Assembly (NCBI GenBank): GCA_964492485.1
Contig: CAZBKM010000008.1
Span: 1-64,000 of the forward strand
Length of the DNA: 64,000 nt
Source of the DNA: UBA5336 sp964492485
GTDB taxonomy: Bacteria; Pseudomonadota; Alphaproteobacteria; Caulobacterales; Hyphomonadaceae
Reading direction: 5' to 3'
Notes under the pieces: model-generated
What the model was told of the DNA's origin: nothing
Databases searched by the model: none
What the model saw: the letters and a program-made list of their open reading frames with translations, nothing else
Part shown: positions 53,340 to 62,393 of the stretch, piece after piece
How positions within the stretch are numbered: the stretch's first letter is position 1
Layout of the letters: each line of letters opens with the position of its first letter
Position numbers and translations under genes: made by a program

Positions 53340-53500
53340 TTAATGCTCAATATAGCGCCATTTTCCCTCGTTGGGAGAAAAATCGAAAGATGAATCCGAA
53401 CGATAGTTGAATAACCAAGGGCGTCATAAAATTGATTCAATACTAGCATGTATGGGTTAATAAGGCGCCCTTACACCAAAGAAGCGATTTGGATACTTGC

Positions 53501-54412
53501 TTATTGGTGCGCTGCAATCGCAAGCCGGGCGGCTGTACCCTGCTGTAGTCTTTCCACGCTCTCCACGGGCCCCAGCTTCGCATTGCTGGCTTGCTCGAGC
53601 GTCAGTCGGGCCGCGCGGGTTTGGCCCGGGAAGGTGAATCGCGCCGCCCCACCAAGCGTCAGGTCTAGCTGGTCCAGACGGCCGGATGCGATTTCGGTCC
53701 GGGTGCCTCCGCCTTGTGTGGCGTGAAGGGTGCCGGCTACCGAGCCAAACTTCACACGCGCGCCGCCAGACAATGTGAGGTTCGCTCGTATCCGGGTGGC
53801 GTCGACCTCCAGCGTGCTGCCGCCACCGGCCGTTGTCGTCAGGGTCTCGACCGATCCGAGCGTGACGTCGCTGTTGCCGCCAAGGGTCAGGTCGGCTTCG
53901 CCTGCAATGTCGCCAGCGGCAAGGCGGGTGCAGCTGGTCAGCCTGGCTGTGAAACGCGCAAGTGGACCCATCGTGGCGTCACCGGCAACCATGCCAAGAT
54001 CGAGCGCGGTCTCCACGGGCACGGCGATCTCCAGCCTTGGCATGTCGTCCAGAGACAGGGACGGTCCGCCGGACAATTGTATCCGCATCTCGCCATTCTG
54101 GACGATGCAATTGTGCCCGCCCTCAGGCGTCCCCCCGTCGACGACAAGCGTTCCCGCTTCGCGCCGCACCTGTGGCATTGGTGCGGCTTCTGCGCCTGGG
54201 TCGAGCGAGACGACCTCCGCCTCGGCCCCGTCCCCTGGTATAAGAACGAGGCGACCGCTGAACCGTTCGATCCGCACGGTGTCCGTAGTATTCATGTCCG
54301 AGGCCTCCTCTGCGCCCGTGCCGCGGGGCTCGCCCTGGGCCGCCAGGTTGGGCTGGGCTGTGCATGCGGTCAGGCCAAGGCAGGCCAGCCGCAAGGTCCA
54401 CGTCGTCCACAT
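53501..54412 (-). CDS. Lipoprotein with DUF2807-like (GIN) beta-solenoid domain
   Basis: The 303-residue protein has a signal with lipobox (LACLGLTAC). From about residue 130 there are short, regularly spaced strands with small residues and Asp or Thr at turns: GDIAGEADLTLGGNSDVTLG, then GGGSTLEVDATRIRANLTLSG and so on. This is the right-handed helix look of the DUF2807 or adhesin-head (GIN) family. It probably sits in the outer membrane or periplasm; function unknown. It is encoded immediately upstream of the curli operon on the same strand but separated by about 240 bp, and is divergent from the methyltransferase gene at 54530. Confidence 0.75.
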   Translation of the reverse strand: MWTTWTLRLACLGLTACTAQPNLAAQGEPRGTGAEEASDMNTTDTVRIERFSGRLVLIPGDGAEAEVVSLDPGAEAAPMPQVRREAGTLVVDGGTPEGGHNCIVQNGEMRIQLSGGPSLSLDDMPRLEIAVPVETALDLGMVAGDATMGPLARFTARLTSCTRLAAGDIAGEADLTLGGNSDVTLGSVETLTTTAGGGSTLEVDATRIRANLTLSGGARVKFGSVAGTLHATQGGGTRTEIASGRLDQLDLTLGGAARFTFPGQTRAARLTLEQASNAKLGPVESVERLQQGTAARLAIAAHQ

Positions 54413-54529
54413 GAGTGTCCCCTCCTTGCGTGGTGAAGCGTAGCATCGGCGCCCTCATTCAGGTAAGGCCCGGCTGGCAGCCGTGTACGTCGAGGGCGGT
54501 GCGCGGGACCGACTTACAGGTTAAGGGCG

Positions 54530-55141
54530 ATGCAGCTTCCGATCGAGATCGACACCGTGAAAGGCTTCATGCCGGCTGACGAGGGGGCGTGCCTCTACCG
54601 TGAGGCGCTCGCGATGGCGCCGCACGGACCGTGTCTCGAGATCGGCAGCTATTGCGGCAAGTCTGCGGTCTATCTTGGCACGGCGATCCGATCCGTCGGC
54701 GGGGTGCTGTTCACGGTCGATCACCATCGGGGATCCGAGGAAAACCAGCCCGGCTGGGACTATTTCGACGAGACTCTCTGGGATGCGGAGGCCGGCGCGC
54801 TGGACACGCTTCCCCATCTGCGCCGGACGCTGCGGCGCGCCGGACTGGAAGAGACCGTAATCCCGGTCATCGGCCTGTCGCCGACGGTCGCCGGGCACTG
54901 GCGCACGCCCCTGGCGCTCCTGTTCATCGATGGCGGCCACACGCTCGCCCATGCGCTGGCGGATTATCGCGGATGGACGCCCCACCTCATGCGGGGCGGA
55001 CGGCTGCTGATTCACGACGTGTTTCCCGATCCTGCCGATGGCGGGCGCCCGCCCTATGAGATCTACCAGCTCGCGCTGGCCTCCGGATTGTACGAGGCGC
55101 GGGAAGGCGTTGGCAGCCTGAGGGTGCTTGAGCGGATCTAG
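54530..55141 (+). CDS. Class I SAM-dependent methyltransferase (Methyltransf_24 type)
   Basis: The 203-residue protein has motif I as LEIGSYCGKSAVYLG (about 36-50), an acidic ribose-binding position in FTVDHHRGSEENQ, and LLFIDGGHTLAHALADYRGW. This is the Methyltransf_24 pattern seen in O-methyltransferases of sugar or secondary metabolism. The target is unknown. It is convergent with the gene run at 55342-58450 (cyclase-fold protein, second methyltransferase, GT4), suggesting a shared pathway. Its stop codon TAG is formed by the first bases of a palindromic element. Confidence 0.88.
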   Translation: MQLPIEIDTVKGFMPADEGACLYREALAMAPHGPCLEIGSYCGKSAVYLGTAIRSVGGVLFTVDHHRGSEENQPGWDYFDETLWDAEAGALDTLPHLRRTLRRAGLEETVIPVIGLSPTVAGHWRTPLALLFIDGGHTLAHALADYRGWTPHLMRGGRLLIHDVFPDPADGGRPPYEIYQLALASGLYEAREGVGSLRVLERI

Positions 55142-55238
55142 CGCAAGTTCGGAGCAAACGGGGTCGGTTGCGAACGGAGACTTGCGCACGAACAAAGAAT
55201 TGAAGCGACGGTCTGGAGTGAAAGGAAAGACCGGCGCT
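55140..55238 (-). repeat. Mosaic palindromic element, module A (copy 4)
   Basis: This is the reverse orientation of 14626-14720. Hairpin arms are GCGCAAGT (55141-55148) with ACTTGCGC (55180-55187), and GCGACGGTCT with AGACCGGCGC further right. The first two bases belong to the TAG stop of the methyltransferase. It abuts a B element at 55241. Confidence 0.88.
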
Positions 55239-55240
55239 GT

Positions 55241-55345
55241 TAGCGCATCTTCAAGCCAACCGGAGGCAGTGAAGATGCGCTATGATCTTGTTTTTTTAGC
55301 ATTTTCTTGACGCAAACCGGTGCCCACTTGTCTCGAAAATGCTAT
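55241..55345 (+). repeat. Mosaic palindromic element, module B
   Basis: Hairpin 1 is AGCGCATCTTCA with TGAAGATGCGCT, followed by a T-rich spacer. Hairpin 2 is AGCATTTTC with GAAAATGCT, enclosing the conserved core ACGCAAACCGGTGCCCACTT. The right tip GCTATAG encodes, on the minus strand, the TAG stop of the cyclase-fold gene at 55342-55344. Confidence 0.9.
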
Positions 55346-56436
55346 AGCGCCCCGCAACCCACCAGCACCCGCGCCGCCGGTCCGGTCCCGTGCAGGGCGT
55401 CCAGGGCCAGGATCACCGCAGCCTGCGTCCAGCTTGGCGCCTCTTCGGGCCAGACGATGGCCTCTTCGGTCTGCCATCCCATCCAGAAGGCGCCCGATGG
55501 CGTGAGGCGGGCAAACTGCCGGTCCAGAAGCTGGCTTGCCAGATCGCGCCCACCGAGCGCCAGGACGGCGATGGCCAGTTCGGCCGTTTCCGCCACGGTC
55601 ACCCAGGGTTCGTTGTCCACGCACAGACAGCCTTCGCCCGGCACGACGAATCGGGACCAGTCGGTCGCCAGCCTGTCGCGTGCGGCGGTTCCCGTCACCG
55701 CGCCCGTCAGGACGGGGTAGTACCAGTCCATGGCGAACCCGGCGTGCGAGGGCCGTGCGCGATTGAAGCGCTCGGGCACATGGGCCAGCGCCCGGGCAAT
55801 GGCGGTCCGCGCACGTCGCCAGTCCGGCCGCGCATGACCCAGCCGCCTGGCAAGGCGCAGGCCGCAATCGAGGCTCTTGTAGATGGCGGCATGGGCAGCG
55901 GGCAGGGCGTCGTCGGCCTCGGTTCCGGCGGCTTCGGCGGACCAGGAAATCGTGCCATCCTCGGCCTGGAACCCGAGGACGAAGTCCAGCGCACCGGACA
56001 CCATGGGCCAGAGTGTTTCCAGCCGCGCCCGGTCTGCGCCGCTCTCGGCCAGATGCCAGACGGCCGTGGCGCAGTAGGCAGCGAAGTTCGTGTCCCGGAA
56101 GACCGGCGCCTCGGTCCGCGCAATATGCAGCCGATCCGCCATCGGCAGCGCGTTGCCATACTCGCACTCCCAGCTCCCGTCGGCGGACTGGCGCGCCTGC
56201 AGCGCCGCAAAGGCGCGCGCGGCGGCTTCCGTCTCGCCCATGGCAGTCAGCGCCATGGCGCACTCGGCATGGTTCCAGGGATCCCAGGGGCCGTCCTCGA
56301 ACCAGGGAATGGCCCCGTCAGGGGTTTGTACCTCTAGGATCCGTGCGGCCGCCGCGTCGCAGGGTGCCAGATGGGCCGGGCGCGCCGGCACGCGTTCAGC
56401 GGGCCTGAGGCCCCGGGCCGTGCGGAGGCGGCTCAT
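55342..56436 (-). CDS. Terpenoid-cyclase-fold / prenyltransferase-like (alpha/alpha toroid) protein
   Basis: The 364-residue protein shows repeated helical pairs with Gly-rich turns of the alpha6/alpha6 barrel: QTPDGAIPWFEDGPWDPWNHAE, QSADGSWECEYG, FQAEDGTISW. Such repeats resemble prenyltransferase/squalene-oxidase repeats, but no cyclase DXDD motif is seen, so cyclase chemistry is doubtful. It might be a glycan-processing or scaffold toroid. The ATG at 56436 overlaps the upstream methyltransferase stop as ATGA, so translation is coupled. It is the last gene of a GT4, methyltransferase, toroid operon. Function unknown. Confidence 0.75.
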   Translation of the reverse strand: MSRLRTARGLRPAERVPARPAHLAPCDAAAARILEVQTPDGAIPWFEDGPWDPWNHAECAMALTAMGETEAAARAFAALQARQSADGSWECEYGNALPMADRLHIARTEAPVFRDTNFAAYCATAVWHLAESGADRARLETLWPMVSGALDFVLGFQAEDGTISWSAEAAGTEADDALPAAHAAIYKSLDCGLRLARRLGHARPDWRRARTAIARALAHVPERFNRARPSHAGFAMDWYYPVLTGAVTGTAARDRLATDWSRFVVPGEGCLCVDNEPWVTVAETAELAIAVLALGGRDLASQLLDRQFARLTPSGAFWMGWQTEEAIVWPEEAPSWTQAAVILALDALHGTGPAARVLVGCGAL

Positions 56437-57155
56437 GCCGGGCCTCCATCGAAGTAAAGGACCAGGCTCTTGCCCATGACAGGTGAGAGGAGCGCGTCCA
56501 GCGCGCGGGTCAGCCAGGGCCGTTTCAGGAGGTCCCAAACCAGGAAACGATGATATGCCCGCACCAGCGGATGGTCGTCGCGACGTGACCAGAACAGGCA
56601 TTTCAGCCACCAGTAGGGGCTGTGCAGCCCATGCGCATGGTGCTTGCCCACTCTCCGGAAGCCGGCGTCGGCAATGGCATTCGTCAATTCCACCTCGTCG
56701 AAGATGCGGATATGGCCTCCCGGCTGGAACGGATAGCCATCGGGTGCCGGCGCCAGCCGCCAGCACAGGCGTTCAGGCCAGGCATGGGGTACGGTCGCGC
56801 AGAACACGCCATCGGATTTCAGGATGCGACGGATCTCTCTCAGCGCCGCGCGGTAATCGGGCAGGTGCTCGAGCACTTCCGAACAGATGACCGCGTCGAA
56901 CAGGTTGTCGGCAAACGGCAAATGTGTGGCGTCGCCCGCCAGGAACGCCGTCAGCGGACCGGCTTCGGCTCGCTGTGGCAGGACGCCCAGACCCTCCCTG
57001 GCCTTGAGGAGCGAGGGCAGGTCCATGTCGAGGCCGATCACCTCGACGTCGCCGCGCAGGTGCAAGCCATGCACATGCCGCCCCTCGCCGCAGCCCAGGT
57101 CCAGCACCCGTGCCCCCGGGCGCAGACGCAGTTTCTCCAGGCGCGCCGTCAGCAT
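56433..57155 (-). CDS. Class I SAM-dependent methyltransferase (Methyltransf_11 type)
   Basis: The 240-residue enzyme has motif I VLDLGCGEGRHVHGL (about 19-33), the acidic VIGLDMD strand, FADNLFDAVICSEVLEHL (motif post-I/II) and LKSDGVFCATVPH (motif III). These mark a small-molecule methyltransferase; the C-terminal part (YWWLKCLFWSRRDDHP) is specific but unassigned. It overlaps the glycosyltransferase gene by 7 bp and the toroid gene by 4 bp, so all three are one tightly coupled unit. A lipid or sugar acceptor seems likely from the neighbours. Confidence 0.9.
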   Translation of the reverse strand: MLTARLEKLRLRPGARVLDLGCGEGRHVHGLHLRGDVEVIGLDMDLPSLLKAREGLGVLPQRAEAGPLTAFLAGDATHLPFADNLFDAVICSEVLEHLPDYRAALREIRRILKSDGVFCATVPHAWPERLCWRLAPAPDGYPFQPGGHIRIFDEVELTNAIADAGFRRVGKHHAHGLHSPYWWLKCLFWSRRDDHPLVRAYHRFLVWDLLKRPWLTRALDALLSPVMGKSLVLYFDGGPA

Positions 57156-58450
57156 GCCGTACCGGCCATGGCCTTACGGAACAGGGCTTCGTATCGCGGG
57201 GCGATCGCGGCCCAGTCGAACCGGGCAGCGGCGCGGTCAGCGCCTGCCTCCCCCAGCGCCCTTCGCCTTTGCGGATCGCGCAGGAGCCCGGAGATCGCCT
57301 CGGCCAGGGCGGCGGCTTTGCCCTTCGGAACGATCAGCCCGGCATCGCCGACCACTTCGGGCAGGGCGCCGCCATCGGTCACCACCACGGGCGTCGCGCA
57401 ACTCATCGCCTCTGCCGCCGGCAATCCGAACCCTTCATACAGGGAGGGCGTGACCGCCAGGCTCGCTTCCGCAAAGGTTCGCGCGAGCGCCTCCCGGGTC
57501 AGCCCGCTGCGGAAGGTGATCCGGTCGGCCAGTCCCAGGCGCTCGATTTGCGACCGGGTCGGGCCGTCGCGCAGCTTGCCGATGACGACCACCTCGAGAT
57601 CGGGGTGCCGCGGAAGCAGGCAGGAAACCGCCTCGATCAGGACCGGCAAACCCTTTAGCGGAACGTCGGCGCTCGCGGTTGTCACGATGCGGGCGGGATG
57701 GCGCGGCCGGTCCGGCATGGGACGGAAGGCGTCGCGGTCCACGCCCAGAGGAATCGGCGTCACACGGGCCGGGTCGACACCGAATTCGGCTACGATGTCC
57801 GCCTTGGCCGCTTCCGAGGGGCAGGTGATGGCGTCAAGCTGACGGGCGACGCGCACCTGCATCCGGTGAAAGGCGTACCAGCGCCGGACCAGCCAGCGCT
57901 GTCGCCAGTCCTCGGCCGCCGCCAGCGCCAGCCGCAGATCCTGGGTTATGGGATGGTGTATCATCGTCACCATGGGCAGGCCGAGGCGGCGTGACACCTT
58001 CAGCGGACCCTTGGCCAGGGTCTGATTGTCGAGCAGCACATCATAGTCCGCGCTGTGGCGTGCCAGGTAACGGGCGACCCGGGCCCCAAAGGTCTCCGGC
58101 TCGACGAACTTGCCCGACAGGTGGCCGAAGTATTCATACGTATCCGTTGGGTTCAGCAGGTGGCGCGGCCGCAAGGCCAGATGGCCGTTGTGGGGCTGGG
58201 CATAGAGGTCCAGGGACGGGATGCGCACCAGCCGGACCGCCGGATCAAGCTCCGGATAGGGTGGCCCCGACAAGACGTCCACCCGGTGACCCGCCCGGAC
58301 CAGGGCACGGGAGAGATAGTCGACATAGACCCCCTGTCCGCCGACATGCGGCGGGGATCTGTAGGACAGGAGGGCGATGCGCAGGCCGCCTTCGGGCGCT
58401 TGCGCCGGAAGCGCGGTCGCGCCGGCGCGGTCGCGTATGGGGGCATCCAT
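57149..58450 (-). CDS. GT4-family glycosyltransferase
   Basis: The 433-residue protein has a GT-B fold with both halves visible: an N-terminal acceptor domain starting RIALLSYRSPPHVGGQGVYV, and a donor domain with the E-x7-E signature in SLYEGFGLPAAEAMSCATPVV. It is a retaining glycosyltransferase of family 4 using a nucleotide sugar; donor and acceptor are unknown. The first ~22 residues are unstructured. It is the first gene of the GT4-methyltransferase-toroid operon and overlaps the next gene by 7 bp. Confidence 0.93.
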   Translation of the reverse strand: MDAPIRDRAGATALPAQAPEGGLRIALLSYRSPPHVGGQGVYVDYLSRALVRAGHRVDVLSGPPYPELDPAVRLVRIPSLDLYAQPHNGHLALRPRHLLNPTDTYEYFGHLSGKFVEPETFGARVARYLARHSADYDVLLDNQTLAKGPLKVSRRLGLPMVTMIHHPITQDLRLALAAAEDWRQRWLVRRWYAFHRMQVRVARQLDAITCPSEAAKADIVAEFGVDPARVTPIPLGVDRDAFRPMPDRPRHPARIVTTASADVPLKGLPVLIEAVSCLLPRHPDLEVVVIGKLRDGPTRSQIERLGLADRITFRSGLTREALARTFAEASLAVTPSLYEGFGLPAAEAMSCATPVVVTDGGALPEVVGDAGLIVPKGKAAALAEAISGLLRDPQRRRALGEAGADRAAARFDWAAIAPRYEALFRKAMAGTAC

Positions 58451-58561
58451 CGGGCGGGGAAAGTCCTCGTCTCGGTCGGCGACACAGGTCGCGGGGCGGG
58501 TTCGCGGAACGCCTCGTCTATGGGGCAGTTCACGGCGCGAGGCAATATGGCACGCCGCGTG

Positions 58562-60106
58562 TCACGAGACTTTGGTCGCGGATTCGGGATCGAGCACGCC
58601 GAGCGTGCAGGCTGCGACCCGGTCGGGCGCGTCGTTAGCGTCGACATGCGGCCAGTCCAGGGGGGTGGGCCGGGCAAGCTGCCGCTCGAGGACGGCGAGG
58701 TCGGCATCGGAGGCGTCATTGCGCCGGGTGGCAACGCGCCGGCGCAACGCCTCTTCCGGCGCCTGCAGCCAGGCCGCGCGAAACGCACAGCCGTGCGCCT
58801 CGGCAAGGGCGGCCAGATCGGAGCGGGCCCGCGGGGTCAGGAAGGTCGCATCGACGATGACGTCCCATCCCGCCGCAAGAATGCGACCTGCAATCGCCTG
58901 CAGCGCCGCGTGGACCCGGCGATCCTCGTCCGGACCATAGGCCGATTTCGGCAACGGCGTTTCGGGCGCAACGCCATGCAATCCCTTTCGGGTCACGTCG
59001 CTGCGCACCAGAATGGCGCCAGGCGCCTTTCCCAGCTGCGGTGCCACGCGGGCTGCGGCGGTGGACTTGCCGGAGCCCGACCGTCCGCCAATGGCAAACA
59101 GGCGCGGCGCAGGCCGGGTCGAGAGCAGGTTTTCGGCGGTCGCCAGATAGGCAGAGGCGGTGTCGCGGTCCTGGGCGAGCGCGGCGGCCATGGCCCGGAC
59201 GCCGGCGCGGAGGGACAGGAAAACGTCCATCACGGCCAGGCCGTCCCAGTCCATCGTTCGGGCCAGATAGCGGCTCAGCACCGTATTGGCTGCGGGGCGG
59301 GCGCCCGCGTGGAGGAGATCCATGACGAGAAAGGCAGTATCGTAGAGAATATCCGTCGTGCGCAGCGCCTCGTCGAATTCCAGCGCGTCGAACGCGATCA
59401 GCCGTCCCTGCCAGTAGCACAGGTTTCGCAGGTGCAGGTCGCCATGGCCGCGCCGTACCAAACCGGCCTCGCGCCGCGCCTCCAGCCGGTCGGAAAGGCG
59501 GTCGGCGGCCGTCCGCAGATCGCGGGCCCAGGCGTCCACGCGACCAGGCTCTTCGGGACAGCCCGGAGCATTGGCCAGGTCGCCGGAGACCTGGTCGATC
59601 AGGCTGGCAATCCCACCATGGCCGCCCTGGGAACGATCTGCGGGTGCTGCGGTATGAACGTCCGCCAGCGTATCGGCAAAATCCGTCAGGTCCCGCTCGG
59701 CGACCTGCCCTGACGCCAGCCGCCGGTCCAGGCGGTCTGCGTCGCGGAACCTGCGCATGTGCACGACCCAGTCGATGGCGGGCCCTTCGGCATCGGTTCC
59801 GTCGAGCTTGAGGCCGTCGGGTGTCTGCCGGATCGCCAGGACACCCCGGTAAAGGTTGCCCGCGAAGGGGCGATTGGCGGCGTGTTCCCGATGGCAGTAG
59901 GCAGCCCGGGCGGCCACCGTGGCGTAGTCCACGAAGTCGAGCCGGATGGCGCGCTTCAGCTTGTAGACGTCCGTCGGCGTCAGGAAGACGTGGGACAGGT
60001 GCGTGTCGATCCGTTGCGGCGTTATGCCAGCATGGGTTCGGGCGTCACCCAGGAAGGCGACGGTAGCGGCTTGTTCGGGAGCGACGTCCCCGGACGGCGC
60101 GGTCAT
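58562..60106 (-). CDS. APH-like kinase fused to P-loop ATPase (bifunctional kinase)
   Basis: The 514-residue protein joins two kinase folds. The N-terminal part (about 20-320) is an aminoglycoside-phosphotransferase-like domain with catalytic GHGDLHLRNLCY and the metal-binding Asp in FDALEFDEALR. The C-terminal part (about 335-510) is a zeta-toxin/AAA_33-like P-loop kinase with Walker A GRSGSGKSTAAAR and DVIVDATFL. This two-domain arrangement recurs in proteobacteria as an uncharacterised protein. Neither substrate is known; antibiotic resistance should not be assumed. It is upstream of the GT4 operon on the same strand with a 111-bp gap. Confidence 0.9.
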   Translation of the reverse strand: MTAPSGDVAPEQAATVAFLGDARTHAGITPQRIDTHLSHVFLTPTDVYKLKRAIRLDFVDYATVAARAAYCHREHAANRPFAGNLYRGVLAIRQTPDGLKLDGTDAEGPAIDWVVHMRRFRDADRLDRRLASGQVAERDLTDFADTLADVHTAAPADRSQGGHGGIASLIDQVSGDLANAPGCPEEPGRVDAWARDLRTAADRLSDRLEARREAGLVRRGHGDLHLRNLCYWQGRLIAFDALEFDEALRTTDILYDTAFLVMDLLHAGARPAANTVLSRYLARTMDWDGLAVMDVFLSLRAGVRAMAAALAQDRDTASAYLATAENLLSTRPAPRLFAIGGRSGSGKSTAAARVAPQLGKAPGAILVRSDVTRKGLHGVAPETPLPKSAYGPDEDRRVHAALQAIAGRILAAGWDVIVDATFLTPRARSDLAALAEAHGCAFRAAWLQAPEEALRRRVATRRNDASDADLAVLERQLARPTPLDWPHVDANDAPDRVAACTLGVLDPESATKVS

Positions 60107-60223
60107 ACCATGTCCCTTTCGGTGCAGGTCAGGTCCCGCTCCCTTCTGGACCCTGTGAGGCGCCGGGGAAAGGGTTGCCCGCCGTGGTACCGCCTTCGCT
60201 CGCGACCGGGTTGCGGACGCGCG

Positions 60224-61555
60224 TCAGCCCGCGTCGTCGGTCTCAGCGGCTGATTCCGCCGCCTGCGCCCGCAGTTCGGCGGCATGGTCCTCCGCCGCCT
60301 GCAGCAGACGCGTCAGGTTCCCGCCCCAGATCTTGCGCAGATCCGATTCCGTGTAGCCGGCCTCGAGCAGGCTGGCCGTAATCCTTGGAAATGCGGCAAT
60401 GTCCTGCATCCCGACCACGCCGCCGCCGCCATCCCAATCGGCGCCGACGCCCACATGATCCGGCCCGACCAGCTCGAGCACGTGGAGGAAGTGGGCCATG
60501 TAATCCTCGAACTCGGCCTGGTCCGGGGGGTATTTTTCGTCGATTTCCCGGCGCCGGCGAAGGAACTCCGCCTGCGCCTCCTCCGTCATCCCGGCGCGGG
60601 GGCTGAATTCCTCGAACAGGGCCTGCAATTCCCGGCGGCGCTGCGGTGCGATCTGCAACTCCGTGAGATAGGCGCCCAGGGCATTCATCTGGATCACGCC
60701 GCCGGACTCCGCCAGCTTCAGCAGCCGCTCATCATCGATGTTTCGGGGATGGTCGTAGACCGCCTTGGCGCCGGAATGGGACAGGACGATGGGGGTCGCC
60801 GAAAGCGCCACCATGTCGTCGAAGGCCAGATCGTGGGCATGCGACGCATCCAACACCATGCCGAGGCGGTTGGCTTCCCGCACCAGGTCCTCGCCCAGCG
60901 GCGAGAGGCCCTGCCATTTCGGTCCGCTCAGATCGGTCGCGCTGTCGGCGAACTGGTTGTTTGCGAAGTGTACCGGCCCGACCATCCGCACGCCGAATTT
61001 GTAGAAGCTTTCCAGCAGGGAGAGGTCCTCGCCCAGCGGATAAGCATTCTCGATGCTCTGATACACGATCCGCTTTCCCTGCGCTTCTATGGCTTCCGCA
61101 TCGCCGGGACGGGTTGCCTTGGCGAAATGGTCGGGATGAGCCGCCAGCATCCGCTGGATCGCCATGGCGCGCAGCAGGGCGGAGTCGCGCGCCGACCGGA
61201 AACCGGCCTCCGTCACCGGGCCCTGCGGCGTGTAGATCACCCAGTATCCGCCATCGAGACCGCCCTCGATCATGCGGGGTAGATCGACCTGCGAATAGTC
61301 CTGCAGCGGGTCGTGGCGGTCCGTTATGTCGAAGTTCGGACGCTCCAGCAGGGCCGGCGTATCCAGGTGGCTGTCCATCACGATCAGGGAGTCGTGCAGG
61401 GCGCGCACCTCTTCGGTGACAGGGGCCGACGCGATCTCGGCCAGGCGTTCCGGCGTCAGGCCGGTTGCGTCGGCCTGTGGTGTCTGGGCACACGCGGCCG
61501 CCACGCTGGAAAGGGAAGCGACGGCAAGCCAGGTCAGGAGACGGAGTGTCGACAT
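60224..61555 (-). CDS. Membrane dipeptidase, lipoprotein form (peptidase M19)
   Basis: The 443-residue product has a signal peptide with lipobox-like AAAC (about residue 22) and a full M19 renal-dipeptidase domain. The zinc ligands are DSHLDTP (HxD), the bridging Glu region, His in DASHAHDLAFDDM and His in VLSHSGAK. It would hydrolyse dipeptides with broad tolerance of D-residues in the periplasm or outer membrane. The ATG at 61555 gives the signal peptide; the frame upstream is not protein-like. It is divergent from DUF427 at 61849, with about 290 bp between that show no other gene. Confidence 0.93.
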   Translation of the reverse strand: MSTLRLLTWLAVASLSSVAAACAQTPQADATGLTPERLAEIASAPVTEEVRALHDSLIVMDSHLDTPALLERPNFDITDRHDPLQDYSQVDLPRMIEGGLDGGYWVIYTPQGPVTEAGFRSARDSALLRAMAIQRMLAAHPDHFAKATRPGDAEAIEAQGKRIVYQSIENAYPLGEDLSLLESFYKFGVRMVGPVHFANNQFADSATDLSGPKWQGLSPLGEDLVREANRLGMVLDASHAHDLAFDDMVALSATPIVLSHSGAKAVYDHPRNIDDERLLKLAESGGVIQMNALGAYLTELQIAPQRRRELQALFEEFSPRAGMTEEAQAEFLRRRREIDEKYPPDQAEFEDYMAHFLHVLELVGPDHVGVGADWDGGGGVVGMQDIAAFPRITASLLEAGYTESDLRKIWGGNLTRLLQAAEDHAAELRAQAAESAAETDDAG

Positions 61556-61848
61556 ATCGGGTCCTTCTGGTCGGCGTTGCGCCATCTTGCATGATCCGTC
61601 CCGGGCAGAAACCCGTAGGCATCGGGTACGTTGCGGTTCTGAGAAGGACACACAAGGCGAGACAATGCGCGCACAACACACTGTTTCCTTGGAGCTTTCG
61701 ACCGTTCAGACGCCGCGTGAGTCGGCCCGTGCGTTTGCCGCGCGAGGGGTTTTCCGCCATGCCAGCGCGCGCGGCGTGCACAAGGATCGGTCGCAGCATC
61801 GCCGGTTTGCCCATCTTCCAGTAGACCTGCAGCCCTGAGGATCACGCC

Positions 61849-62343
61849 ATGTCGCGTCCCCGACCCGAACGACCGCGCCCGAACCAGGAAAGCGTGTGGG
61901 ACTATCCCCGGCCAGCCCGCGCGGAGCCTGCCGCACACCATCTCCTCGTGCAGCTCGGCAACCGGACGGTTGCGGAAACCCGCCGCGCCATCCGTGTCCT
62001 GGAGACGAGCCATCCGCCCAGCTATTACATCCCGGACGCAGATGTGGATGCGGCCGCGCTCCTCCCCGTGGCGCATACCACCTGGTGTGAGTGGAAAGGC
62101 CAGGCGACCTATTACGACGTCGTAGCAGGGGGCCGGCGCGTTGCGCGTGGGGCCTGGTCGTACAAGTCTCCCACGCCGGCCTTTCGCCAGATTGCAGGCC
62201 ATGTCGCCTTCGATCCGCGTTCGCTGGCGTGTTTTGTCGATGGCGAGCCGGCAAGGCCCCAGGAGGGGGACTTCTATTCCGGCTGGATCACGTCGCATGT
62301 GGCCGGCCCGTTCAAGGGCGGCCCGGGCACGGCGGGCTGGTAG
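61849..62343 (+). CDS. DUF427 domain protein
   Basis: This 164-residue protein carries a single DUF427 domain: ESVWDYPRPARAEP, RAIRVLETSHPPSYYIP, HTTWCEWKGQATYYDV and HVAFDPRSLACFVDGEPA. The Trp, Cys and Tyr-rich core is conserved in this family of unknown function, often found near oxidoreductase or transporter genes. There is no signal peptide. It is followed 50 bp later by a YdcZ-like transporter gene on the same strand. Confidence 0.93.
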   Translation: MSRPRPERPRPNQESVWDYPRPARAEPAAHHLLVQLGNRTVAETRRAIRVLETSHPPSYYIPDADVDAAALLPVAHTTWCEWKGQATYYDVVAGGRRVARGAWSYKSPTPAFRQIAGHVAFDPRSLACFVDGEPARPQEGDFYSGWITSHVAGPFKGGPGTAGW

Positions 62344-62393
62344 CCCTTGCGCAGGACCCGACACCGACTGCCGTCCGGAAAGGAGCGCCTCGC

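Noticed and set aside
58562..60106. Aminoglycoside resistance gene
   Set aside because: The APH-like fold alone does not imply resistance; the fused P-loop domain and chromosomal context point to an uncharacterised housekeeping-type kinase.
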